Of a stretch of DNA of 60,762 bases, positions 26,469 to 33,054 are shown piece after piece (positions within the stretch are counted from its first letter, which is position 1; every line of letters starts with the position of its first letter). The position numbers were made by a program, and so were the translations under genes. The notes beneath the pieces were generated by a model. It was not told the origin of the DNA, made no database searches, and saw only the letters and a list, made by a program, of their open reading frames with translations. Source of the stretch: Candidatus Erabacter solicola (GTDB taxonomy: Bacteria; Vulcanimicrobiota; Vulcanimicrobiia; Vulcanimicrobiales; Vulcanimicrobiaceae); assembly GCA_003136895.1 (NCBI GenBank), contig PLDY01000063.1, forward strand, positions 1 through 60,762, read 5' to 3'.

Positions 26469-27023
26469 ATGCCCGTATTGGCCACCGCAATGCAAGACTA
26501 CGTCTTTTCTTCAACAACCCTGCAGGTGGCTCTGGCCACCATCGGCGTTTTGGCGTTGCTGACGGCGTTTGTCGGCTGGATCATCCGGTTGTACCGCCAT
26601 CTCCGTAAGAGCCTGCCGGAGCGCTGGACGAAGGGCTTTGGCGGCGACGACGGCTCTTCGGGCGGCGAACCGTGGGCCGCTGAAAACGGCATCGTCTTTC
26701 CGGCGGGTAGCGGCGCGGACCAGTTTCGCCCCGGCCCGATGCGGTTCTATGACGACGAAGACGACCGGCGCAGCCCGGTCAAGCGAATTGTGGCCGGCGG
26801 CCTCGACGAAATCGCCGGCACCAGGGAGCGTATCGTCGACGCGGTGCGCGAACGGCCGCTCGAGTTCATCGCGGGCGCCCTGGCGACGGGTTTTGCCGTG
26901 GGCTTGGTGATGCCGCTCTTTTCGACCAAGAGCCGGACGGCAAAGCTCTTGCAACGGCTGCTCGAGGAACGTTCGGGAGCTAGAACGGAAGCCAACCGCT
27001 TCCGGCGGGCGCGGCCGAAGTAG
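26469..27023 (+). CDS. Membrane protein with DUF883-like C terminus
   Basis: A 184-residue protein. An N-terminal helix (about 18-40) is followed by a basic stretch, then an acidic, Gly-rich linker (60-100). The amphipathic segment EIAGTRERIVDAVRERPLEF leads into a second helix, AGALATGFAVGLVMPLF. That ending resembles the DUF883/ElaB group of membrane-anchored stress proteins, although the fit is loose. It precedes a YeaQ-family gene, another envelope stress-type protein, by about 70 bp. Confidence 0.65.
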   Translation: MPVLATAMQDYVFSSTTLQVALATIGVLALLTAFVGWIIRLYRHLRKSLPERWTKGFGGDDGSSGGEPWAAENGIVFPAGSGADQFRPGPMRFYDDEDDRRSPVKRIVAGGLDEIAGTRERIVDAVRERPLEFIAGALATGFAVGLVMPLFSTKSRTAKLLQRLLEERSGARTEANRFRRARPK

Positions 27024-27112
27024 GCTAGATTAAACCCTCGCAGACGGGGAAAGAACGACCCAGCACACTCGTTTTGGGATGGGAAATTGCTGTGGGTCTG
27101 TTGGCTTAGATT

Positions 27113-27349
27113 GTGGTCGGTTTGGTCGCCGGCGTGCTTGCGAAGTGGGCCGTCCCGGGCGAAGGCCCCGGCGGGATCATTGGCGACATCATCACGGGCG
27201 TTGTCGGCGCCGTCGTCGGCGGCTGGATCTTCAATGCATTCGGCTCGGGCGGGGCGACCGGTATCAACATCTACAGCATCATCGTCGCCTTCGTCGGGGC
27301 GGTCGTCTTGCTGCTGATCCTGCGGGCGTTCGGTCGCCGAACGGCATAG
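27113..27349 (+). CDS. GlsB/YeaQ/YmgE-family membrane protein with an early TAG
   Basis: A 78-residue, three-helix protein of the YeaQ/YmgE (transglycosylase-associated) family. GVLAKWAVPGEGPGGIIGDIITGVVG style sequence and a C-terminal helix ending LRAFGR are typical. In frame upstream, GTG 27092 reads M-G-L-L-A then TAG (27107-27109) and I-V-V-G-L. Family members read MGILxWIVLGL, so the TAG stands where a conserved TGG (Trp) is expected. Either translation begins at GTG 27113 without the first seven residues, or the gene is inactivated, or the base is a sequencing error. Members are small stress-induced membrane proteins of unclear function. Confidence 0.8.
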   Translation: MVGLVAGVLAKWAVPGEGPGGIIGDIITGVVGAVVGGWIFNAFGSGGATGINIYSIIVAFVGAVVLLLILRAFGRRTA

Positions 27350-27446
27350 GCGCAATAGTCCGTTCGGCTCAAGGCGAGGGCCTCTGGGGCTAGGAATATT
27401 CAAGACCTGCCGCCCCAGGGCGGCCCCCGGTCAGGAGGCCTCTCGC

Positions 27447-28274
27447 ATGTTTCACCGCCCGTCAACGCTAGCCGTCGCCGCGGTCCTCGCGGCCGTCATC
27501 GCTCTTGGCAACGCTCAGCCGGCGCGCGCCGACGGGGCGGCCTCGACGCGAAATATCATTCTTGGCGCCGGCGCGCTCGCGGCCGGAATCATCATCTCGA
27601 ACAACGTCGCGCACAAACGCGAGTTGGCGAACACCGTCGCCGGCTACACTCCCGACGGTGCGACCGTCTACGCCGATGGGCGCGTCGTCTATCCCGATGG
27701 CCGCAGCTACTATCCCAACGATAACAACCAGTCGATCGCGTGCCGCGCGAACACATGCACGATCGTCAACGGCGACGGCAGCGGGTACCGCGGCTACAAT
27801 CGCTGGAACGGAACGTCGTGGGTGAGCGACGGCGCCGGCTATACGCAGCCCGCGTACGCGCAGCCCGTCTACGCGCAGCCCGCCTATGCGACCCCGGGTT
27901 ACGCTAACGCCGGGTACGCGACTGTCGGATACGCGAACGGCGCGTACGCATCCGGTGGTAGTAACGAAGCGTATCGCGAGGCCTACAACGTGTACCTGGC
28001 TCAATATCGCGAATATCTGCGCGAATACGACGCCTACGTGCGCAACTACTACGCCGAAGTCAATCGAGCGATGGCCGAGATGTCGCGCGTCCGCGTCGAG
28101 GAACGTACGATATACGTGCGCACGACAAACGCGCGCCCGGCAACCGTGCGTCCGGCAACCGTGCGTCCGGCAACCGTGCGCCCGACATACACGCGTCCGT
28201 TCACGCCGCCTGCGCCGCCGCGCCCGTTCTGTTGCGATCCAAACAGCAACCCGGCAACGGACGGACGACACTAA
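27447..28274 (+). CDS. Exported Tyr-rich repeat protein
   Basis: A 275-residue protein behind AGGAGG (27435-27440), with a signal peptide ending near Ala28. A Gly/Ala segment (ILGAGALAAGIIIS) could be a second hydrophobic anchor. The middle carries YTPDGATVYADGRVVYPDGRSYYPND, then seven Y-A-x-x-x pentapeptides. Next comes a Tyr-rich coiled region (YNVYLAQYREYLREYDAYVRNYY is its pattern in part), then a VRPAT repeat. It ends in a Pro-rich tail with a CC pair. Such composition suggests an envelope or surface structural protein. A long antisense frame exists only because of this codon bias. Confidence 0.75.
   Translation: MFHRPSTLAVAAVLAAVIALGNAQPARADGAASTRNIILGAGALAAGIIISNNVAHKRELANTVAGYTPDGATVYADGRVVYPDGRSYYPNDNNQSIACRANTCTIVNGDGSGYRGYNRWNGTSWVSDGAGYTQPAYAQPVYAQPAYATPGYANAGYATVGYANGAYASGGSNEAYREAYNVYLAQYREYLREYDAYVRNYYAEVNRAMAEMSRVRVEERTIYVRTTNARPATVRPATVRPATVRPTYTRPFTPPAPPRPFCCDPNSNPATDGRH
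27840..27944 (+). repeat. Seven 15-bp repeats coding Y-A-x-x-x
   Basis: Seven consecutive 15-bp units, each beginning TAC or TAT (27840, 27855, 27870, 27885, 27900, 27915 and 27930), encode YTQPA, YAQPV, YAQPA, YATPG, YANAG, YATVG and YANGA. The first three are nearly identical in DNA, and later units have diverged. Confidence 0.9.
28141..28185 (+). repeat. Three 15-bp tandem repeats (ATVRP)
   Basis: The units CAACCGTGCGTCCGG at 28141-28155 and 28156-28170 are identical. The third (28171-28185) differs at two bases. They encode A-T-V-R-P near the C terminus of the Tyr-rich exported protein, and their identity suggests recent slippage. Confidence 0.92.
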
Positions 28275-28324
28275 AGGCCGTTCCCAGACGAGCAATCCTA
28301 ACGCGAGCTAGTCCCTAGTACCGA

Positions 28325-28353
28325 AACGCCGCTCGTCTCAGCCGAGCGGCGTT
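28325..28353 (+). terminator. Rho-independent terminator
   Basis: AACGCCGCTCG (28325-28335) and CGAGCGGCGTT (28343-28353) form an 11-bp perfect stem with a 7-nt loop, followed by TT (28354-28355). It lies 50 bp after the Tyr-rich exported protein and ends that transcript before the cupredoxin gene. Confidence 0.88.
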
Positions 28354-28417
28354 TTCGTAGTGTCGAGGAGCCCGCGCGAGCGGCTGCGAACGGCGAGTTT
28401 GCCGGAGGTCGACCGCC

Positions 28418-29302
28418 ATCGAGACGAAAAAGCAAGCCACCTTCGAGATATCGCTTTCGCTCGCGGCCGCAATCGGCGGTACGCTCGCCGCCCTCGGCGG
28501 GTTCGTGATGGCGTATCAGAGCACGATGCGCGATGAAATCGAGAAGAGTCCGGCGATCCATCTCGCGTGCCGCCCCGAGTTCCGGCTGGCCGAACTGGCG
28601 CAGAACATCAAGCCGCCCGAAGACGTGTTGCTCCTGACGGAGAGCGGCGGTCAGTGGGTTCACGTCGGCGGAAGGTTACCCTCGGCCAAAAACGGCGACA
28701 CGCCGGCTGCCCCGGAGCCGTTCGCACGCTGCGAAGTTCGCAACTACGGCCGCTTACCGGTGCTCGATATCCGTCTTCCACTCCACGTGACGTTCTTCAC
28801 CGCGAACGTGCGCGAGGGCAAGCCGGCGCAAGCCGACGTCGATATCCCCGGACTCTCCGCCGATGGATCCTACGAATTCTCGATGATGAACGGCACCGCG
28901 CAGAACCTGACGTATGCCTTCGATCGCACGATCGAGTTGACCCGCGTCGACCGGCGCTCGGCGTCACCCGCGAATCTGTTCGCGGACCGGCGCCTCGCCG
29001 ATTTGGAAGCGCGTCCCGTGCGCGGAACCGTGGCGGAGGCGGCAGCGCCGGCGGCTCCGCTGACGATCGTGATCAAATCGTTTAAGTTCAAACCGGCACA
29101 GTTGCAGATCAAAGCCGGTCAAACCGTGACCTTTGTGAACGCCGACGACGAAGCGCACGCGCTCGTCACGGCCGATAAATCGTTTGCATCGGGCGCGATC
29201 GATCCGCGCGCCAGCTGGCGACACACCTTCACGAAGGCGGGCCGTTACGCGCTGCACTGCGACTACCATCCGTACATGCAGGCCGCCATCGTCGTCGACT
29301 GA
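28418..29302 (+). CDS. Membrane-anchored amicyanin/plastocyanin-like protein, probable AUC start
   Basis: A protein of about 294 residues. The C-terminal 80 residues are a type I copper domain with H247, C281, H284 and M287 (C-x2-H-x2-M, the short loop of amicyanin). The first helix (ISLSLAAAIGGTLAALGGFV) precedes the earliest ordinary start codon, GTG 28505. A strong GGAGG (28404-28408) lies 9 nt before ATC 28418, which begins I-E-T-K-K-Q just ahead of the helix. I therefore place the start at ATC. A central domain (residues 50-200) of unknown type separates anchor and cupredoxin. It probably shuttles single electrons at the outer face of the inner membrane. Confidence 0.8.
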   Translation: METKKQATFEISLSLAAAIGGTLAALGGFVMAYQSTMRDEIEKSPAIHLACRPEFRLAELAQNIKPPEDVLLLTESGGQWVHVGGRLPSAKNGDTPAAPEPFARCEVRNYGRLPVLDIRLPLHVTFFTANVREGKPAQADVDIPGLSADGSYEFSMMNGTAQNLTYAFDRTIELTRVDRRSASPANLFADRRLADLEARPVRGTVAEAAAPAAPLTIVIKSFKFKPAQLQIKAGQTVTFVNADDEAHALVTADKSFASGAIDPRASWRHTFTKAGRYALHCDYHPYMQAAIVVD

Positions 29303-29416
29303 CGCGCGAAAATGAGTGATTCGGGACATGCTGTGCGCCGCATCACACGCTTTTTTTGTGTGACTTGGGGTACGATGGGCCCTCACTGCGCGACTCTTCT
29401 ATGGGAGCTACGCCGA

Positions 29417-30721
29417 ATGCGTCCATCCTTACGAAACGCCGGATTCGCCGGCATCTTCGCCGCCCTGATCGTCCTCACGCAAACCGGGTGTTCTTCCGGA
29501 ACCAACGTCGCGGGATTGCCCGCGATGACGCAGACTGAGAGTCAGTCCGCGCGTACTCCGTCGAGCATCTCCGCGTTTCCGATTAGCATCTCGGCCTTCC
29601 CGGTCAGTATCTCGGCGTTCCCGATTCTATCGTCTTCGCCGATTAGCATCATGGCGTTTCCGATTTGCAAGCTGACGACGAGTCTGGCGGCCGCACAGTG
29701 CCACGGCCAGTACCGCAGCGACATCCTCTCCATTCTCAATCCGTTGCTGCCGGCGTTGCTGGCCCCGGGGCACCATCCGGCCGACCTCCAAGCGGCTTAC
29801 GGTCTCGCAAGCGCCTCCGCTTCGGCCGGCCGCAATCAGACCGTCGCGGTCGTCGTGGCCTACGACGCACCGGCGCTTGAATCCGATCTCAACGTCTACC
29901 GCAGCGCCTTCGGCCTGGGTTCGTGCAAGACGAGCAACGGTTGCCTCAGCATCGTCCCGGAGAACGGCGTGAAGCCGGTCGCCGATGCGGGCTGGGCGCA
30001 GGAAGCGACGCTCGATGCCGAGATGGTCTCGGCGGTCTGCCCACTCTGTCACATCATGGTTGTTGAAGCGCAAGACGCCGATATCGTGCACCTTGCGGCC
30101 GCGGTCAATACGGCCGCCGCAAATCACGCGACCGTCATCAGCAACAGTTACAGCGCGCCCGAGTCGGCCGAGGTGATGCAGTACGCATCCTCTTACGTTC
30201 ACAAGGGCATTCCGGTCACGGCCGGCGCGGGCGATCGCGGCTACGGCGTCGGATTTCCGGCGGACGTTCCGCAGGTGACGTCGGTCGGCGGGACGTCGCT
30301 GATCCATTATCTCGGAGGCTGGGCGCAGGCGGTGTGGCCGGCGACCGGCAGCGGCTGCAGTGCGTTTGCGGCGAAACCGTCGTGGCAGCACGATACCGGT
30401 TGCGGTAAGCGCACGATGAACGACTTGGCCGTCGTCGCCGATCCTGCGACGGGCGTCTCCGCGTACGTGAGCGGCGTCGGCGGTTGGAACGAATTCGGCG
30501 GCACCAGCGTCGGTGCGCCGCTCGTCGCCGGCATGTACGCACTCGCCGGCAACGGCACGCAACTCGGCGACACGTCCAGTCTGTACGCACACGCCAGTGC
30601 ATTCACGCCGGTCGTGCCGCGTTCGAACGGCCAGTGTTCGCCGGCCTACCTGTGCAACGGTGGCGCTGGCTATAGCGGCCCCGCCGGGCTTGGTGGCCCA
30701 TCCGGACTCGGCGCGTTCTAG
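29417..30721 (+). CDS. Short S53 (sedolisin-like) peptidase with N-terminal repeats
   Basis: A 434-residue exported protein starting at ATG 29417 (GGGAG upstream). The hydrophobic leader ends at TQTGCSSG, a weak lipobox. The catalytic set of sedolisins is present: E196 and D200 (E-x3-D), D273 in AGAGDRG (usually SGDxG) and the nucleophile S364 in GGTSVGAP. The usual propeptide of about 180 residues is replaced by a short region with SISAFPI-type repeats (about residues 49-84) and a linker before PADLQAAYGL. How such a protein is kept inactive or folded is unclear. Six Cys residues suggest disulphides. Acid peptidase activity is expected from the family. Confidence 0.83.
   Translation: MRPSLRNAGFAGIFAALIVLTQTGCSSGTNVAGLPAMTQTESQSARTPSSISAFPISISAFPVSISAFPILSSSPISIMAFPICKLTTSLAAAQCHGQYRSDILSILNPLLPALLAPGHHPADLQAAYGLASASASAGRNQTVAVVVAYDAPALESDLNVYRSAFGLGSCKTSNGCLSIVPENGVKPVADAGWAQEATLDAEMVSAVCPLCHIMVVEAQDADIVHLAAAVNTAAANHATVISNSYSAPESAEVMQYASSYVHKGIPVTAGAGDRGYGVGFPADVPQVTSVGGTSLIHYLGGWAQAVWPATGSGCSAFAAKPSWQHDTGCGKRTMNDLAVVADPATGVSAYVSGVGGWNEFGGTSVGAPLVAGMYALAGNGTQLGDTSSLYAHASAFTPVVPRSNGQCSPAYLCNGGAGYSGPAGLGGPSGLGAF
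29563..29667 (+). repeat. Degenerate 21-bp repeats coding SISAFP[I/V]
   Basis: At least three 21-bp units encode SISAFPI, SISAFPV and SISAFPI. After a short interruption (LSSSP), a fourth reads SIMAFPI. They lie immediately after the signal region of the sedolisin-like gene. The repeated Phe-Pro hydrophobic units are unlike a normal S53 propeptide. Confidence 0.85.
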
Positions 30722-30732
30722 GGACCCAAACC

Positions 30733-30755
30733 CGGCGCCGGGAAGCCCGGCGCCG
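30733..30755 (+). terminator. GC-rich hairpin touching the next start codon
   Basis: CGGCGCCGGG (30733-30742) and CCCGGCGCCG (30746-30755) make a perfect 10-bp stem with an AAG loop, just after the sedolisin stop. There is no T run. The last base of the stem is the G of the GTG start of the next gene, so the structure may both stop upstream transcripts and restrict translation downstream. Confidence 0.55.
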
Positions 30756-31603
30756 TGAGCACCTCAGTCGAGATCAAGCAACAAGCCGCCAAAGCTGAGC
30801 GCCTGCGCGCGCTCCATCATGCGGACGTGCCGCTCGTACTCGTCAATGCATGGGACGTCGCGAGTGCTCGTATCATCGAAAGCCTCGGTTTCCCGGCCAT
30901 CGCAACGACGAGCGCCGGCATCGCAAACGCGATGGGCTATCCCGATGGTGAAGCAATTCCAACGGCGCTGATGCTCGAATCCGTCGCACGCATCGCGCGC
31001 GCGGTCGCTTTGCCGGTCACCGCCGACTTGGAAGCCGGCTATGGAAGTACGATCGAGAGCGCCGAGGAGACTGCGCGTCAAGCGATTGAGTGCGGTTCGG
31101 TCGGTCTGAATCTCGAGGACGGTACCGGGAATGAAGCCGACCCGTTGATCGACGCCGCGCTACAGGCCGACCGCGTGCGAGCGGTGCGGCGAATCGCCGG
31201 CACACTCGGCGTTCCGCTCGTGATCAACGCGCGCACCGATGCGTTCCTATATGCCGGCGATATACCGCGGAATCAACGCATGGCCGAGGCGCTGTCGCGC
31301 GGCCGACGCTATCTCGAGGCGGGCGCCGATTGCATCTTTGTTCCCGGCGGCATCGACCGCGCTGAGATTTCGCAACTCGTGCGCGGGCTCGACGCTCCGC
31401 TCAACGTGCTCGCGAACGAACGCACGCCGCCCCTTGCGGAGTTGAAGTCGCTCGGCGTCAAGCGAGTCAGCCTCGGGTCATCGCCGATGGCGTACGCGAT
31501 GGCCTGCTTCAAAGCCGCCGCGCTCGAGGTGCGCGACGTGGGGACCTTCGATTTCGCCGGGCGCCGCATTCCGTACGCGGAACTGAACGCGCTCTTCCGG
31601 TAG
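30755..31603 (+). CDS. Isocitrate lyase/PEP mutase-family enzyme
   Basis: A 282-residue TIM-barrel enzyme of the PEP mutase/isocitrate lyase superfamily. Metal- and substrate-binding segments are TADLEAGYG (D91), NLEDGTG (E121-D122) and NARTDAF (R160). The KKCGHS loop of true isocitrate lyases is absent. The relatives are mostly uncharacterised enzymes acting on phosphonates or 2-methylisocitrate/oxaloacetate-type substrates, so only the class of reaction (C-C or C-P bond chemistry next to a carboxylate) can be stated. GTG start with no clear Shine-Dalgarno sequence; a hairpin abuts it. Confidence 0.87.
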   Translation: MSTSVEIKQQAAKAERLRALHHADVPLVLVNAWDVASARIIESLGFPAIATTSAGIANAMGYPDGEAIPTALMLESVARIARAVALPVTADLEAGYGSTIESAEETARQAIECGSVGLNLEDGTGNEADPLIDAALQADRVRAVRRIAGTLGVPLVINARTDAFLYAGDIPRNQRMAEALSRGRRYLEAGADCIFVPGGIDRAEISQLVRGLDAPLNVLANERTPPLAELKSLGVKRVSLGSSPMAYAMACFKAAALEVRDVGTFDFAGRRIPYAELNALFR

Positions 31604-31666
31604 GCGGGAGCCTTCGCTCGGATTGGAAGCCGTCGCAACCGGGCTGGCCAGCCTTGCAAAGGCGGG

Positions 31667-31672
31667 TATAAT
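31667..31672 (+). promoter_or_regulatory. -10 element TATAAT
   Basis: A consensus TATAAT lies about 7 bp before a probable transcription start near 31679, followed by GGAGGGG (31681-31687) and the ATG at 31693. No good -35 hexamer is found at 16-18 bp; TTGCAA (31654-31659) is too close. Confidence 0.5.
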
Positions 31673-31692
31673 GAAGGTCTGGAGGGGTATTT

Positions 31693-32190
31693 ATGAGACT
31701 GCAACAGATTGCACGACCGGTTCTCGGGGCGCTCTTGATCGCCGCGCTCGTAGCTCCGGTCGCAGCGCAAGCCCAGCCGAGTTACGCGCATCGCGATGAA
31801 TCGATCCGCGGTCGCATCTCAAGCTTCGACGGCCACTATCAATTGATGCTCAAAGACGAGCGAGGATTTGTCGACCGCGTCGCGTTGCGCGAAGGTACGA
31901 TCATCCAGCCGACCGGACTGCGCCTCTCGCGCGGGATGTCGGTGACGATCCGCGGCCACAACGACGGCGCGTCGTTCACCGCGTTCGAGATCGATGTGCC
32001 GAATAATAGCGCTTCGGCCTACGGGCCCGGATACGCGCCGTATCCTGAGCAGTACGTCTATCCGTCGTATCCGGTCTACAATCCGTACCCGGTATACGTC
32101 TACCCGTACTATCCTTACTATCCGTCGTTTAGCCTGAGAATCGGTTTTGGCGGACGAGGTTTCTTCGGCCGGTCCGGCTTTCGCCGCTGA
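31693..32190 (+). CDS. Exported Tyr/Pro-rich protein
   Basis: A 165-residue protein with strong expression signals (TATAAT and GGAGGGG). The signal peptide ends near AQAQP (residue 28). A small beta-domain (residues 35-105; GRISSFDGHYQLMLKDERGFVDRV style) resembles a DUF5666/OB-like fold. A tail of YP repeats (YPSYPVYNPYPVY and similar) then ends in a Gly/Phe/Arg-rich stretch. The tail suggests surface adhesion or interaction with the cell wall. No specific family is assigned. Another Tyr-rich exported protein lies 4 kb upstream. Confidence 0.75.
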   Translation: MRLQQIARPVLGALLIAALVAPVAAQAQPSYAHRDESIRGRISSFDGHYQLMLKDERGFVDRVALREGTIIQPTGLRLSRGMSVTIRGHNDGASFTAFEIDVPNNSASAYGPGYAPYPEQYVYPSYPVYNPYPVYVYPYYPYYPSFSLRIGFGGRGFFGRSGFRR

Positions 32191-32213
32191 GCGGTGGCTC
32201 GCGTTCCGGTACT

Positions 32214-33008
32214 GTGGAGTATTGGAATGACGAACGCTGGTTGACGGTCTGGCCGAAACGCGAACGGCTCACCGATGCGATCACGCCATTTCTGCTCGAC
32301 GGGATGGCGTTACAACCGGGCGAACGCGTCCTCGATGTCGGGAGCGGCGGGGGTAAGACAACCCTCGCCGCCGCCCGCGCCGTCGGCGCAGGCGGCTTCG
32401 TAGTTGGCGCGGATGTCTCCGAGCCGATGACCGAACTTGCACTACAGCGAACTCGGCACGCCGGCGTGGACAATGTTGCGTTCCAAATCGTCGACATGCA
32501 GAGCGGCGAGCGCATCGAAGGCGGTCCGTTCGATGTCGCGATGAGTCAGTTCGGTGTCATGTTCTTCGACGAGCCGATCGTGGCGTTCGCAAACCTGCGT
32601 GCGCAGTTGAAGCCGAACGGCCGCTTGCGCTTCGCATGCTGGCAATCAAATGCGAAGAATCCATGGTTTTTCGCGCCGATTCTCGCCGAGTTCGTATCGC
32701 CGTCGGTGCCGCCGGCGCCGGGCAAGAGCCCGACCGGACCGTTTGCCCTCGCCGATCCGGCCTGGACCGCGAGCATTCTCGAGGGCGCCGGTTTTTCGGC
32801 CGTTCGGCGGACGACGTTCGAGATCGAGGTCGACGCACCGCAGGATGCGCTGGTCGACGACGTCCAGCTCGGGGTGATGGGCATTCCGAACGAACACCTT
32901 GAGAAAGCGCGAGACGCCGTCGAGACGCACGTGGCTCGATTCAAGCAGCCGTCCGGTCAGTCGCGCTTTCCGCTCGCGTTTGCAATCGTCGACGCAAGCA
33001 CCGTTTGA
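32214..33008 (+). CDS. SAM-dependent methyltransferase, UbiE-like
   Basis: A 264-residue class I methyltransferase starting at GTG 32214. Motif I VLDVGSGGGKTT is at 39-50, an acidic residue ends strand 2 (GADVSEP) and motif IV is FDVAMSQFGVMFF. Closest in pattern to UbiE/COQ5 or small-molecule methyltransferases. The substrate is unknown. The gene lies between an exported protein and an M16 peptidase, neither of which hints at a pathway. Confidence 0.87.
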   Translation: MEYWNDERWLTVWPKRERLTDAITPFLLDGMALQPGERVLDVGSGGGKTTLAAARAVGAGGFVVGADVSEPMTELALQRTRHAGVDNVAFQIVDMQSGERIEGGPFDVAMSQFGVMFFDEPIVAFANLRAQLKPNGRLRFACWQSNAKNPWFFAPILAEFVSPSVPPAPGKSPTGPFALADPAWTASILEGAGFSAVRRTTFEIEVDAPQDALVDDVQLGVMGIPNEHLEKARDAVETHVARFKQPSGQSRFPLAFAIVDASTV

Positions 33009-33054
33009 CGACGCTCTTCGAGGCATCTCAGCGAGCTGCGTTGTAGCAGGGCAG

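Noticed and set aside
27107-27109. TAG as a recoded sense codon
   Set aside because: No other gene in the window shows internal TAG codons, and several genes end with TAG. A mutation, a later start or an error is simpler.
27840-28185. CRISPR-like array
   Set aside because: The 15-bp units are in-frame codon repeats inside a coding gene, with no spacers.
27468-28295. Long minus-strand open frame (275 codons)
   Set aside because: It mirrors the Tyr/Arg-repeat exported protein exactly. The plus strand has the ribosome-binding site, signal peptide and terminator, while the minus frame is a low-complexity Arg/Val product.
29627-30592. Minus-strand frame opposite the sedolisin-like gene
   Set aside because: No start signals, Arg-rich, and opposite a gene with a complete catalytic motif set.
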